Below, one piece after another: positions 6,238 to 13,368 of a stretch of 13,515 bases of DNA. Source of the stretch: Gammaproteobacteria bacterium (GTDB taxonomy: Bacteria > Pseudomonadota > Gammaproteobacteria > Chromatiales > Chromatiaceae); NCBI GenBank assembly GCA_024644505.1, contig JAHEHQ010000025.1:1-13515 (forward strand), in the 5' to 3' direction. The notes below the pieces were generated by a model, which saw only the letters and a list, made by a program, of their open reading frames with translations, was not told where the DNA came from and did no database searches. Both the position numbers and the translations under genes were made by a program. Numbering within the stretch: the stretch's first letter is position 1; each line of letters begins with the position of its first letter.

Positions 6238-8016
6238 ATGTCCTATGTGGCCCCTATCAAAGAGTTGCAGTTCGTACTCACCGAACTTGCCGATATCGGC
6301 TCAGTTGCCCGGCATCCCGGCTTTGAAGAAGCCACCCCCGACATGGTGGAGGCAATACTGGAAGAAGCGGGTCGCTATGCTGCCGGGATACTGGAGCCGC
6401 TGAATCGAACGGGGGATCAGCAGGGAACCCGGCTGGAAAATGACCGGGTTGTCAGTCCGGCGGGATTTGCCGAAGCTTATCAGCAGTTCGTGGAAAGTGG
6501 CTGGCAGGGTTTGAATCAACCCACCGAATACGATGGCCAGGGGTTGCCGTTCCTGATCCAGTGCGCAGTGGCCGAGATCTGGAACTCGGCCAACATTTCA
6601 TTTGCGCTCTGTCCCATGCTGACCGCCGGAGCCATTGAGGCCATAAGTGCGCACGGCTCGGATTCACTCAGGCAGACCTATTTGCCGAAAATGGTCAGTG
6701 GTGAATGGACGGGCACTATGAATCTGACAGAACCCCAGGCGGGCTCCGATCTGTCGGCGGTTCGTGCAAAGGCCGAACCCGAGGGTGACCACTATCGGAT
6801 CAGCGGCCAGAAGATTTTCATTACCTGGGGGGATCACGAGATGTCGGAGAACATCGTGCATCTCGTACTTGCCCGCCTGCCCGGTGCGCCGGACGGCGTC
6901 AAGGGCATCTCCCTGTTCCTGGTTCCAAAATACCTGGTCAACGACGACGGCAGCCTGGGGGCACGCAATGATGCCAGGGCGGTGTCCCTGGAGCACAAAC
7001 TGGGGATACACGCCAGTCCGACCTGTTTGATGAGTTTTGGCGACGGGGGCGGCGCTATAGGGTATCTCCTGGGAGAAAAGCACCGGGGCCTGGCCTGCAT
7101 GTTCACGATGATGAATCACGCCCGCCTGGAGGTCGGTGTGGAAGGTGTTGGACTGTCGGAGCGCGCCTATCAGCAGGCAGTATCCTATGCACGGGAACGT
7201 ATCCAGGGCTATGCGCCCGGTCACGACGGCCGGGTGGCAATCATCCATCACGCGGACGTACGCCGCATGTTGCTGCAAATGCGCGCCCTGACAGAAGCCG
7301 GTCGTGCCATTGCCTGCGTGGCATCTGCCGTCCACGACCATGCGCACCATGCCGGGGATGACGCGGTCAGGCGAAGTCAGCAGCAACGTCTGAATCTGCT
7401 CACACCGGTGGTCAAGGCCTGGTGTACCGAGACCGCCCAGGAAGTCACCTCCCTGGGCGTGCAGGTACACGGCGGTATGGGCTTTATCGAAGAGACAGGC
7501 GCGGCGCAGTACCTGCGTGACGCACGTATTACCACCATCTACGAAGGTACCACCGGTATCCAGGCAAGCGACCTCATCGGGCGCAAGATACTGCGCGACC
7601 GGGGTGCCGAGATAGGCGCACTGCTGACCGAGATGCGGCAGTTCGAGGCCGAACTCCTGGCCATGGAAGGCTCAGACTACGAGATAATGAAGACAGGATT
7701 TTCCGATGCCTTGGAGGCACTGTCCGACGCGGTCGACTGGGTACTCGCAAATGCCGAACAACCGGATATGGCCGGCTCGGTTGCGGTAAATCTTCTGATG
7801 CTGATGGGTACGACCCTGGGCGGCTGGTTGTTGACCAAGGGTGCAATCGCGGCCCAGCGGTATATCGACAATGGGTCGACGGACGATTTTTATCGGACCA
7901 AGATCACTGTCGCCGGTTTTTACGCGGCGCAGATATTACCGCGCAGCACAGCCTATGGAGTTGCCGTCCGATCCGGTGCGAAAGATATCATGGCGATGCC
8001 GGCCGAGGCATTCTAA
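6238..8016 (+). CDS. Acyl-CoA dehydrogenase, large FadE/DmdC-like type with C-terminal extension
   Basis: This 592-residue flavoenzyme forms the alpha,beta double bond of an acyl-CoA and passes electrons to ETF. The order is an N-terminal helical domain (about 30-155), a middle beta domain with the FAD/substrate motif MNLTEPQAGSD (161-171) and FITWGDHE (195-201), and a C-terminal helical domain with VHGGMGFIEE (410-419) and IYEGTTGIQ, where Glu436 is the expected catalytic base. About 140 further residues form the extra C-terminal domain found in the 590-600-aa group. Isovaleryl-CoA dehydrogenase (LiuA) is only about 390 residues, so this is not LiuA; a straight-chain or 3-methylmercaptopropionyl-CoA type substrate is possible. 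AGAGAGGAA before the ATG is a good ribosome binding site. The 28-bp palindrome upstream implies substrate-induced control. Family certain, substrate not. Confidence 0.93.
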   Translation: MSYVAPIKELQFVLTELADIGSVARHPGFEEATPDMVEAILEEAGRYAAGILEPLNRTGDQQGTRLENDRVVSPAGFAEAYQQFVESGWQGLNQPTEYDGQGLPFLIQCAVAEIWNSANISFALCPMLTAGAIEAISAHGSDSLRQTYLPKMVSGEWTGTMNLTEPQAGSDLSAVRAKAEPEGDHYRISGQKIFITWGDHEMSENIVHLVLARLPGAPDGVKGISLFLVPKYLVNDDGSLGARNDARAVSLEHKLGIHASPTCLMSFGDGGGAIGYLLGEKHRGLACMFTMMNHARLEVGVEGVGLSERAYQQAVSYARERIQGYAPGHDGRVAIIHHADVRRMLLQMRALTEAGRAIACVASAVHDHAHHAGDDAVRRSQQQRLNLLTPVVKAWCTETAQEVTSLGVQVHGGMGFIEETGAAQYLRDARITTIYEGTTGIQASDLIGRKILRDRGAEIGALLTEMRQFEAELLAMEGSDYEIMKTGFSDALEALSDAVDWVLANAEQPDMAGSVAVNLLMLMGTTLGGWLLTKGAIAAQRYIDNGSTDDFYRTKITVAGFYAAQILPRSTAYGVAVRSGAKDIMAMPAEAF

Positions 8017-8034
8017 TGAGTGGGTAGATTAATG

Positions 8035-8160
8035 CTGTAGGGCCAAATTCATTCGGCCGACTCAAGCATTGGTCGAATGAATTCGACCCTACAGACCGAT
8101 GGTCGAATGAATTCGACCCTACAGGCCGATGGTTGAAGCAATTCGATGCTACAGAAGGGT
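8035..8160. repeat. REP-like palindromes passing into a 30-bp tandem repeat
   Basis: The left part (8035-8094) is a reverse-orientation copy of the unit at 5111-5180: CTGTAG, GGCCAAATTCATTCGGCC (8041-8058), a CTCAAGCATT link, GGTCGAATGAATTCGACC (8071-8088), CTACAG. From 8071 the sequence repeats every 30 bp: 8071-8100, 8101-8130 (one base different) and a decayed third copy at 8131-8160. It lies between the convergent acyl-CoA dehydrogenase and crotonase genes. The first and last bases of the spacer hold nothing else. The array probably grew by slippage or recombination between palindromes. Confidence 0.85.
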
Positions 8161-8203
8161 TGGATTTTAGTCGAATGGGAAGCGCCTTTGATTTTGTCGG
8201 GCA

Positions 8204-9019
8204 CTACTTACCCTTGTAACTCGGTTCCCGCTTGGCCAGAAAGGCGTCGACGGCTTCGTGATGATCCTCCGTATGGTGGCAGATGGCTTGAAAGTTGGCG
8301 CAGGTTTGCAGAAAATCCGGTAGCGCCTTCTGTTGGGCGAGTTTCATCAGGCGCTTGGTATAGCGTACCGCCAACGGTGGTTTGGCCGCGATGGTTCGGG
8401 CAAGCTGTAACGCCTGCGGCATCAGTTCTTCGGGTTCGACCACCCTCAACAGAATACCCAGCGCTTTCGCCTCTTCTGCTTCCACCAGTCGACCGGAGAA
8501 GGTAAGTTCTGCGGCGGTCTGATAACCGATCAGCCGTTGCAGGAACCAGGCTCCGCCATCACCGGGTATGATACCGAGATTGATAAAGGTCTCTCCGAAC
8601 AGCGCCCTGGTCGAACCGATACGCATATCGCACATGCAGGCGAGATCCATGCCGGCACCGACTGCCGCGCCATTGACCGCGGCGATGGTGGGAACCTCCG
8701 CGTTGTATAATGCGAGCGGAATCCGTTGAATGCCTTGACGATACTGCTTCTGTATCTCGTCCAGGGTGCCGCCAAAGATACCTGTTTTGTCACGCATTTC
8801 CTTGACATTACCGCCGGCGCTGAAGGCCTTTCCCTCGCCTGTGACAATCAGTACCGAGACACCGCTTTGCCGGTTTACCCACTCCACCGAGCTGACGATA
8901 TCATCGATGAGCTGCGTGCCGGTAAGGGCATTGCGGACATCGTCGCGTTGCAGAGTAAGTGTGGCGATCCGGTCCTGCAGGGTCAATGTGGCGTCTTTGA
9001 GTTCGGGTTGGGTGGACAT
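8204..9019 (-). CDS. Enoyl-CoA hydratase/isomerase (crotonase) family protein
   Basis: This 271-residue cytoplasmic crotonase has the oxyanion-hole segments AFSAGGN (65-71) and NGAAVGAG (116-123) that bind the thioester carbonyl. In the active-site segment FGETFINLGIIPGDGG (141-156), the position of the first catalytic Glu of classical hydratases (Glu144 of the rat mitochondrial enzyme) is Phe145 by my alignment. The second Glu position is kept as Glu171 (AAELTFSG). A single retained Glu is more typical of enoyl-CoA isomerases and other crotonase reactions, and Asp154 in PGDGG may also take part. It does not look like a standard LiuC (methylglutaconyl-CoA hydratase). It follows the thioesterase gene by 49 bp on the same strand and probably shares its transcript. 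The ribosome binding site before the ATG is weak. Reaction is unresolved. Confidence 0.88.
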   Translation of the reverse strand: MSTQPELKDATLTLQDRIATLTLQRDDVRNALTGTQLIDDIVSSVEWVNRQSGVSVLIVTGEGKAFSAGGNVKEMRDKTGIFGGTLDEIQKQYRQGIQRIPLALYNAEVPTIAAVNGAAVGAGMDLACMCDMRIGSTRALFGETFINLGIIPGDGGAWFLQRLIGYQTAAELTFSGRLVEAEEAKALGILLRVVEPEELMPQALQLARTIAAKPPLAVRYTKRLMKLAQQKALPDFLQTCANFQAICHHTEDHHEAVDAFLAKREPSYKGK

Positions 9020-9068
9020 AGGGATGACCGCTGATTGACTGACCTAAAGTGTGATCCCAGTGTACTGT

Positions 9069-9470
9069 CTACTGATCCGCCGGGTACAGGTGCTCCCTCA
9101 TCAGGGCCTGTATGTCGGCGGGGATCGCTGCCGAGGCCTTGGTCTGATGGTTGAAGTGGACCAGTACCGCAGTACCCGACGCACATTTCTGTTCATGCTG
9201 CCACACTTCCTGGTAGACGTCGAAAGAGGAGTTTCCAATGCGGCCGATATAGGTCCTGATTTCCACCGGATACTCGTAATAGAGTTCCTCGTGAAACGCC
9301 ACATCGATCTTGGCGAGTATCAATCGCCACTTCTTGGTATCCAGGTCCGGCGTGAACCAGCGGAACACCGGATCACGCGCACCTTCGAACCAGCCTGGGA
9401 TGACCGTGTTGTTGATATGACCCAGGGCATCGGTCTCCAGAAACCGGGGCTTGATTGTTTCGCTTATCAT
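9069..9470 (-). CDS. Acyl-CoA thioesterase, 4HBT/YbgC-like hotdog family
   Basis: This is a 133-residue single hotdog domain. The signature ETDALGHINN (12-21) contains the catalytic Asp14 of the 4-hydroxybenzoyl-CoA thioesterase / YbgC group, followed by the long helix (VIPGWFEGARDPVFRWF) and the strands IDVAFHEELYYEYPVEIRT and SFDVYQEVW. It would hydrolyse acyl-CoA to free acid and CoA. The ATG at 9470 is chosen because AAGGAG lies a few bases upstream. The frame runs on far upstream, but that part is antisense to another thioesterase gene and has no homology-like features. It probably heads an operon with the crotonase gene. Substrate unknown. Confidence 0.88.
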   Translation of the reverse strand: MISETIKPRFLETDALGHINNTVIPGWFEGARDPVFRWFTPDLDTKKWRLILAKIDVAFHEELYYEYPVEIRTYIGRIGNSSFDVYQEVWQHEQKCASGTAVLVHFNHQTKASAAIPADIQALMREHLYPADQ

Positions 9471-9498
9471 TCCATCTCCTTCAGGCTCAGTTAACGCG

Positions 9499-9504
9499 AT
9501 TATA
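9499..9504 (-). promoter_or_regulatory. Candidate -10 box for the thioesterase-crotonase unit
   Basis: TATAAT on the minus strand would start transcription about 22 bases before the ATG at 9470. No convincing -35 box is found 16-18 bp further upstream, so the call is weak. Confidence 0.3.
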
Positions 9505-9560
9505 AAAATGCCCGAGTATGTGGCAGACTTCACTCCACAAAGAACAATGGGGCTTTGTTC

Positions 9561-9977
9561 ATGGCAAAGATATCGATCGAAGAGTTTCACCAGATCATCG
9601 ACGAGGAAATACCCTGGGCGGCGGATGCCGGGCTTGTGCTCGAAGAAATCGAGGCCGGCCGGGTGATCATGCGCCTGCCCTACCATCAGCGTTCGGTGCG
9701 CCCCGGCGGAACCATCTCCGGCCCCCATATGATGCTGCTTTCCGATGCCTGCATGTATGCGGTGGTGCTTAGCCTCATAGGCAAGGTGAAACTTGCCGTC
9801 ACCACAAACTTCAACATCAACTTCCTGCGCAAACCCGCTGAACGTGACCTGTTGGCCGAAGGCAGATCCATCAAGCTCGGCAAACGCCTCGCAGTGATGG
9901 AGGTTTCCGTGTTCACAGATATCGACAAGGAACTGGTCGGCCACGCCACGGGTACATACTCCATTCCACCGGATTAG
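9561..9977 (+). CDS. PaaI-family hotdog thioesterase
   Basis: This is a 138-residue protein of the PaaI/acyl-CoA thioesterase hotdog group. The loop-helix signature GGTISGPHMMLLSDACMYA (about 49-67) has the Gly pair and the Asp of the SDA/ADT position expected for catalysis. The strands TTNFNINFLRKP and VMEVSVFTD complete the fold. The ATG at 9561 is preferred over a TTG two codons earlier; GGGG at 9549-9552 is a weak ribosome binding site. It is divergent from the 4HBT thioesterase gene with a 90-bp spacer, and convergent with the HMG-CoA lyase gene with 31 bp between stops. It may release CoA from dead-end acyl-CoA intermediates of the neighbouring pathway; this is inference. Confidence 0.87.
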   Translation: MAKISIEEFHQIIDEEIPWAADAGLVLEEIEAGRVIMRLPYHQRSVRPGGTISGPHMMLLSDACMYAVVLSLIGKVKLAVTTNFNINFLRKPAERDLLAEGRSIKLGKRLAVMEVSVFTDIDKELVGHATGTYSIPPD

Positions 9978-10008
9978 GTAAGCCGGGAGACACAGACTCA
10001 CCGGCGCC

Positions 10009-10905
10009 TCATGTTGACCGGGCAAGCCCCACCCTGGATACCGGGCGGCGGCCCAGATGGTCGCAGATGTAACGACCCGCATCCAGCAACTTGTCCAGGT
10101 CAACCCCGGTCTCGATACCCATGCCATCCAGCATGTAAAGCAGATCCTCGGTCGCCAAGTTGCCTGTTGCACCTTTGGCGTAGGGGCATCCCCCAAGACC
10201 GGAAACCGAACTGTCGACAATCGAAATCCCCTCCTGCAGAACCGCCAGCACATTGGCCAGTCCCTGGCCGTAGGTATCGTGAAAATGGGCGGCCATCCTC
10301 TCTATGGGGACCTGCCGCGATACCGCACGTATCATGGCACCCGTCTTCAGCGGCGTACCCACCCCGATGGTGTCACCCAGGGAGATCTCGTAACAACCCA
10401 TCCCGTAAAGTTTGCCGGCAACCGCCGCCACGGAATCCGGTGCGATCTCCCCTTCGTAAGGGCAGCCCAACGCGCATGAGACATAGCCGCGTATCTTCAG
10501 ACCTTTGTCCAGTGCCGCCCTGACCACGTCGGTATAGCGCGTCAGGCTCTCATCGATCGTGGCATTGATGTTTTTCCGGGTGAAGGTCTCCGAAGCGGCG
10601 GCAAATATGGCGATCTCCTCTGCACCTGCCCGCTGTGCACTTTCCAGCCCGCGCATGTTCGGCACCAGCACCGGGTAGCTCACGCCCTCCCGCTTCCGGA
10701 TCGCCTTGTAGACTTCGTCGCTGGCCGCCATCTGCGGCACCCATTTCGGCGAGACGAAACTGCCCGCCTCGATCACCGAAAGACCCGCTGCGCCAAGCCG
10801 GTCAATCAACTCGACCCTGGCTTCGACCGAAACCTGCCCCGGTTCGTTCTGCAGCCCATCCCTCGGGCCGACTTCCACGATCTTGATTTTTGCAGGTAGA
10901 TTCAA
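10009..10905 (-). CDS. liuE: Hydroxymethylglutaryl-CoA lyase
   Basis: This 298-residue TIM-barrel enzyme splits 3-hydroxy-3-methylglutaryl-CoA into acetyl-CoA and acetoacetate, the last step of leucine degradation. The N-terminal VEVGPRDGLQNE holds Arg15 and Asp16, the metal/substrate residues. AHFHDTYGQG gives the metal ligands His207 and His209. The flexible active-site loop GLGGCPYAKGATGN contains Cys240. Length is normal for the family. The start is TTG at 10903-10905, because homologues begin a few residues before KIVEVGPRDG and no ATG is near. No good ribosome binding site precedes it, only the edge of a tandem repeat array. It is downstream of liuD on the same strand (gap 118 bp). Also known as mvaB or hmgL in other systems. 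Confidence 0.95.
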   Translation of the reverse strand: MNLPAKIKIVEVGPRDGLQNEPGQVSVEARVELIDRLGAAGLSVIEAGSFVSPKWVPQMAASDEVYKAIRKREGVSYPVLVPNMRGLESAQRAGAEEIAIFAAASETFTRKNINATIDESLTRYTDVVRAALDKGLKIRGYVSCALGCPYEGEIAPDSVAAVAGKLYGMGCYEISLGDTIGVGTPLKTGAMIRAVSRQVPIERMAAHFHDTYGQGLANVLAVLQEGISIVDSSVSGLGGCPYAKGATGNLATEDLLYMLDGMGIETGVDLDKLLDAGRYICDHLGRRPVSRVGLARST

Positions 10906-10920
10906 TTTTCGTTGTTCTTG

Positions 10921-10948
10921 GTTGGTAGTTGGTAGTTGGTAGTCGGCT
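10921..10948. repeat. Heptamer tandem repeat GTTGGTA
   Basis: Three exact copies of GTTGGTA (10921-10941) are followed by a degenerate copy (GTCGGCT). It sits 15 bp before the start of the HMG-CoA lyase gene, where a ribosome binding site would be expected. Confidence 0.85.
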
Positions 10949-10973
10949 GTTTCTAGTTTGTCGATTACCTCTA

Positions 10974-11020
10974 CCCTCTTCCCTTGGCCCTTGGCCCTGG
11001 GCCCTTGGCCCTCGGCCCTG
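10974..11020. repeat. Heptamer tandem repeat CCCTTGG
   Basis: Six tandem heptamers with CCCTTGG consensus (CCCTCTT, CCCTTGG, CCCTTGG, CCCTGGG, CCCTTGG, CCCTCGG) and a partial seventh lie just after the end of liuD. Period is the same 7 bp as the neighbouring GTTGGTA array, but the unit differs. Together the two arrays fill most of the liuD-liuE gap. Confidence 0.85.
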
Positions 11021-11023
11021 TTT

Positions 11024-13015
11024 TTATTCCAGAGTCAACAACCCATCCCCCTCCTCCACCTGATCGCCGACCTCGAAGTGAATCTTCGCAATCGTCCCGT
11101 CCTGGGGAGCTGTGATGGTGTGCTCCATCTTCATGGCCTCCACCACCATCAGTTTATCGCCTTCACGCACCTTATCACCCGGAGCCACGTTGACCGCCAC
11201 CACCGAACCGGGCATGGGGGCGGCAAGCCCACCGCCCTCGCCTTCACCCTCCATGGCATCCAGACGCGGGTCGTGCCGGATCATCTGCCAGGACCTGCCG
11301 TCATGCAGGATTGTCAATTCACGCCCATGCCTGACCACGGCCGCCTTCAGCCTGCGCCCTTCGATATCCGCCAGCAGATCCCCGTTTCCGAGCAGTTCGC
11401 CGGACACCCTGCGCTTGCCGCCCGGCAGCTCGATCAGAAAGCCTTCCTGTCGGTAGTGGACAGTCACTGCCCGCTCTTCACCTGCAACAATAAAGTGCAG
11501 GGTTTGAAAGCTGCCCTTGTTCATGCGCCACCCGGTGCCCAGCCCCCAGGGAGACCAGGGGTCTTTCGAGGCCGCCTGCGTCGCCTTGGCCAGAGATTTT
11601 TCCTGTAGCAGTTCCTCCAGGCATGCCAACGCCATCACCTCGTACGGCAGTTCGGTGGCGGCAGGGAAAAGTGAGCTTTCATGTTTGTCGATGAAACCGG
11701 TGTCCAGGAGCGCATCGGCATAGGCCGGCAGCGCGCAGAGGGTCGAGAGAAATTCCAGGTTGGTGTTCACGCCGACAATCCGGTACTCCGCAAGCGCGGC
11801 ACGCAGACGCCGGAGGGCACTGTCACGATCACGGTCCCAGACGATCAGCTTGGCAATCATCGGGTCGTAGTGGACGCTGATCTCGTCTCCCTGGACCACA
11901 CCCGTGTCCACGCGCACATGAGGTCCCTGGGACGGCACCTTAAGGTAACGCAGGGTTCCGGTAGCGGGGAGGAAATCCCGCGCCGGCGTCTCGGCGTAGA
12001 CCCTGGCCTCGATGGCATGACCGCTGATCCGCAAGGCCTCCTGACTCAACGGCAGCGGTTCACCAAAGGCAACCCGCAGCTGCCATTCGACCAGGTCCTG
12101 TCCCGATATCATCTCGGTCACGGGGTGTTCCACCTGAAGCCGGGTGTTCATCTCCATGAAGTAGAAGGCGCCTTCCGGGTCGAGGAGAAACTCCACTGTG
12201 CCGGCCCCCACGTACCCGATGGCCATCGCGGCGTTTACCGCAGCTTCACCCATGCGCGTCCGAAGCTCCGGGGTCATTCCTGGAGCGGGGCTTTCCTCCA
12301 GTACCTTCTGGTGCCTGCGCTGGATCGAGCAGTCCCGTTCGAACAGGTGCACGGCATTGCCCTGGGAATCCGCAAAGATCTGCAGTTCCACATGCCTTGG
12401 TGAGACGAGGTAACGCTCCAGCAACACCTTCTCGTCACCAAACGAGGCGCTGGCTTCGCGGCGCGCCGAAGCAAGGGCCTGTTCGAATTCACCCGCGCTG
12501 CCGACCACCCGCATACCCTTTCCGCCGCCACCGGCGGAGGCCTTTATCAACAGGGGATAGCCGACCTCATCCGCCGCCTGGAGCAGGGTCTCCGCGGTCT
12601 GGTCCTCTCCGTGGTAGCCGGGCACCAACGGCACACCCGCGGAGGCCATCAGGGTCTTGGCTTCACTTTTCGATCCCATGGCGACGATGGCATCGGCAGG
12701 CGGGCCGATGAATACCACGCCCTCCGCGGCGCAGTCCCGGGCAAAGTCGGCATTCTCGGACAGAAAACCGTAGCCCGGATGAACTGCCTGGGCACCGGAA
12801 AGTTTCGCGGCCTCCAGAATCCTGTCCGGGAGCAGGTAGCTCTCCCGGGCTTTCGCGGGACCAATCAGGTAAGCCTCGTCACACAGGCCCACATGCATCG
12901 CACCGGCATCCGCCTCGGAATAAACGGCGACCGTGGCGATACCCATACGGCGGGCGGTACGCGCCACGCGGCATGCTATTTCACCCCGGTTCGCGATCAG
13001 AATCTTATCGAACAT
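11024..13015 (-). CDS. liuD: 3-Methylcrotonyl-CoA carboxylase alpha subunit (biotin carboxylase and biotin carrier)
   Basis: This 663-residue subunit carboxylates its own biotin using ATP and bicarbonate; the beta subunit then moves the carboxyl to 3-methylcrotonyl-CoA in leucine breakdown. The biotin carboxylase N-domain starts MFDKILIANRGEIACR. The ATP-grasp glycine loop is GGGGKGM (162-168), and FMEMNTRLQVEHPVTE (286-301) holds metal and catalytic residues. The biotin carboxylase C-domain ends near 445. A linker/BT domain follows, then a biotinyl domain at about 595-663 with EAMKME, so the biotinylated residue is Lys629. Length fits MCC alpha. Pairing with liuB and liuE makes MCC more likely than propionyl- or geranyl-CoA carboxylase. 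The ATG is preceded by GAGGA. A 293-bp inserted element lies between it and liuB upstream. Confidence 0.95.
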   Translation of the reverse strand: MFDKILIANRGEIACRVARTARRMGIATVAVYSEADAGAMHVGLCDEAYLIGPAKARESYLLPDRILEAAKLSGAQAVHPGYGFLSENADFARDCAAEGVVFIGPPADAIVAMGSKSEAKTLMASAGVPLVPGYHGEDQTAETLLQAADEVGYPLLIKASAGGGGKGMRVVGSAGEFEQALASARREASASFGDEKVLLERYLVSPRHVELQIFADSQGNAVHLFERDCSIQRRHQKVLEESPAPGMTPELRTRMGEAAVNAAMAIGYVGAGTVEFLLDPEGAFYFMEMNTRLQVEHPVTEMISGQDLVEWQLRVAFGEPLPLSQEALRISGHAIEARVYAETPARDFLPATGTLRYLKVPSQGPHVRVDTGVVQGDEISVHYDPMIAKLIVWDRDRDSALRRLRAALAEYRIVGVNTNLEFLSTLCALPAYADALLDTGFIDKHESSLFPAATELPYEVMALACLEELLQEKSLAKATQAASKDPWSPWGLGTGWRMNKGSFQTLHFIVAGEERAVTVHYRQEGFLIELPGGKRRVSGELLGNGDLLADIEGRRLKAAVVRHGRELTILHDGRSWQMIRHDPRLDAMEGEGEGGGLAAPMPGSVVAVNVAPGDKVREGDKLMVVEAMKMEHTITAPQDGTIAKIHFEVGDQVEEGDGLLTLE

Positions 13016-13044
13016 CGATGTCCATCCTCATGTACCGACAGCTA

Positions 13045-13337
13045 GGGCCTGTTAACACTATGCGGATACCCAGCGTTGGCTCTCCAATGAGGCCAGGCGC
13101 CCGAAGGAAGTGCCCTTGGGGTGCAAGGCGCGCAGAGTGAAGTTTGGTTGTTCCAAATGAACGATGCGCAACGCCGAATGGCCTCATTGGAGAGCCAACC
13201 CCTAGGGACGGGGCCATTTTTCCCCATGACCGCGTTGCACTTTCGCTTATGTACGGCAGGTACACTGCGCTCAGTGCGCCTTGTCCTGTGAAAAAATGGC
13301 CTCCGTCGATGAGTATCCGCATAGTGTTAACAGGCCC
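13045..13337. mobile_element. MITE-like element, 293 bp, between liuB and liuD
   Basis: Perfect inverted repeats mark the ends: 25 bp starting GGGCCTGTTAACAC at 13045, with the exact complement ending at 13337. TA lies on both sides (13043-13044 and 13338-13339), consistent with a TA target duplication. A second perfect 21-bp inverted pair is inside (13075-13095, starting GTTGGCTCTCC, with 13179-13199), and a shorter pair GGCCATTTTT (13214-13223) with 13292-13301. No plausible protein is encoded. Without it, liuB and liuD would be about 58 bp apart, a normal operon spacing. When transcribed it would fold into strong hairpins in the liu mRNA, which may lower liuD-liuE expression relative to liuB. 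Confidence 0.85.
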
Positions 13338-13368
13338 TAATGCCGGGGTGCTGGAGAACAGGTAACCC

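Noticed and set aside
6664..7470. A 268-codon minus-strand open frame inside the acyl-CoA dehydrogenase
   Set aside because: It is a shadow of a strongly conserved gene; its translation is rich in His, Gln and Cys without any domain pattern.
8041..8160. Possible CRISPR array, because of regularly spaced palindromic repeats
   Set aside because: The 30-bp units are directly joined with no unique spacers, there are only three, and no cas genes are present.
9069..10253. A 394-codon open frame on the minus strand
   Set aside because: Only its last 133 codons are a real thioesterase gene. The rest is antisense to the PaaI-like gene and to the end of the HMG-CoA lyase gene in another frame, with no recognisable domain; a good ribosome binding site marks the true start at 9470.
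11681..12403. A 240-codon plus-strand open frame antisense to liuD
   Set aside because: It mirrors the conserved biotin carboxylase coding region and shows no protein family features.
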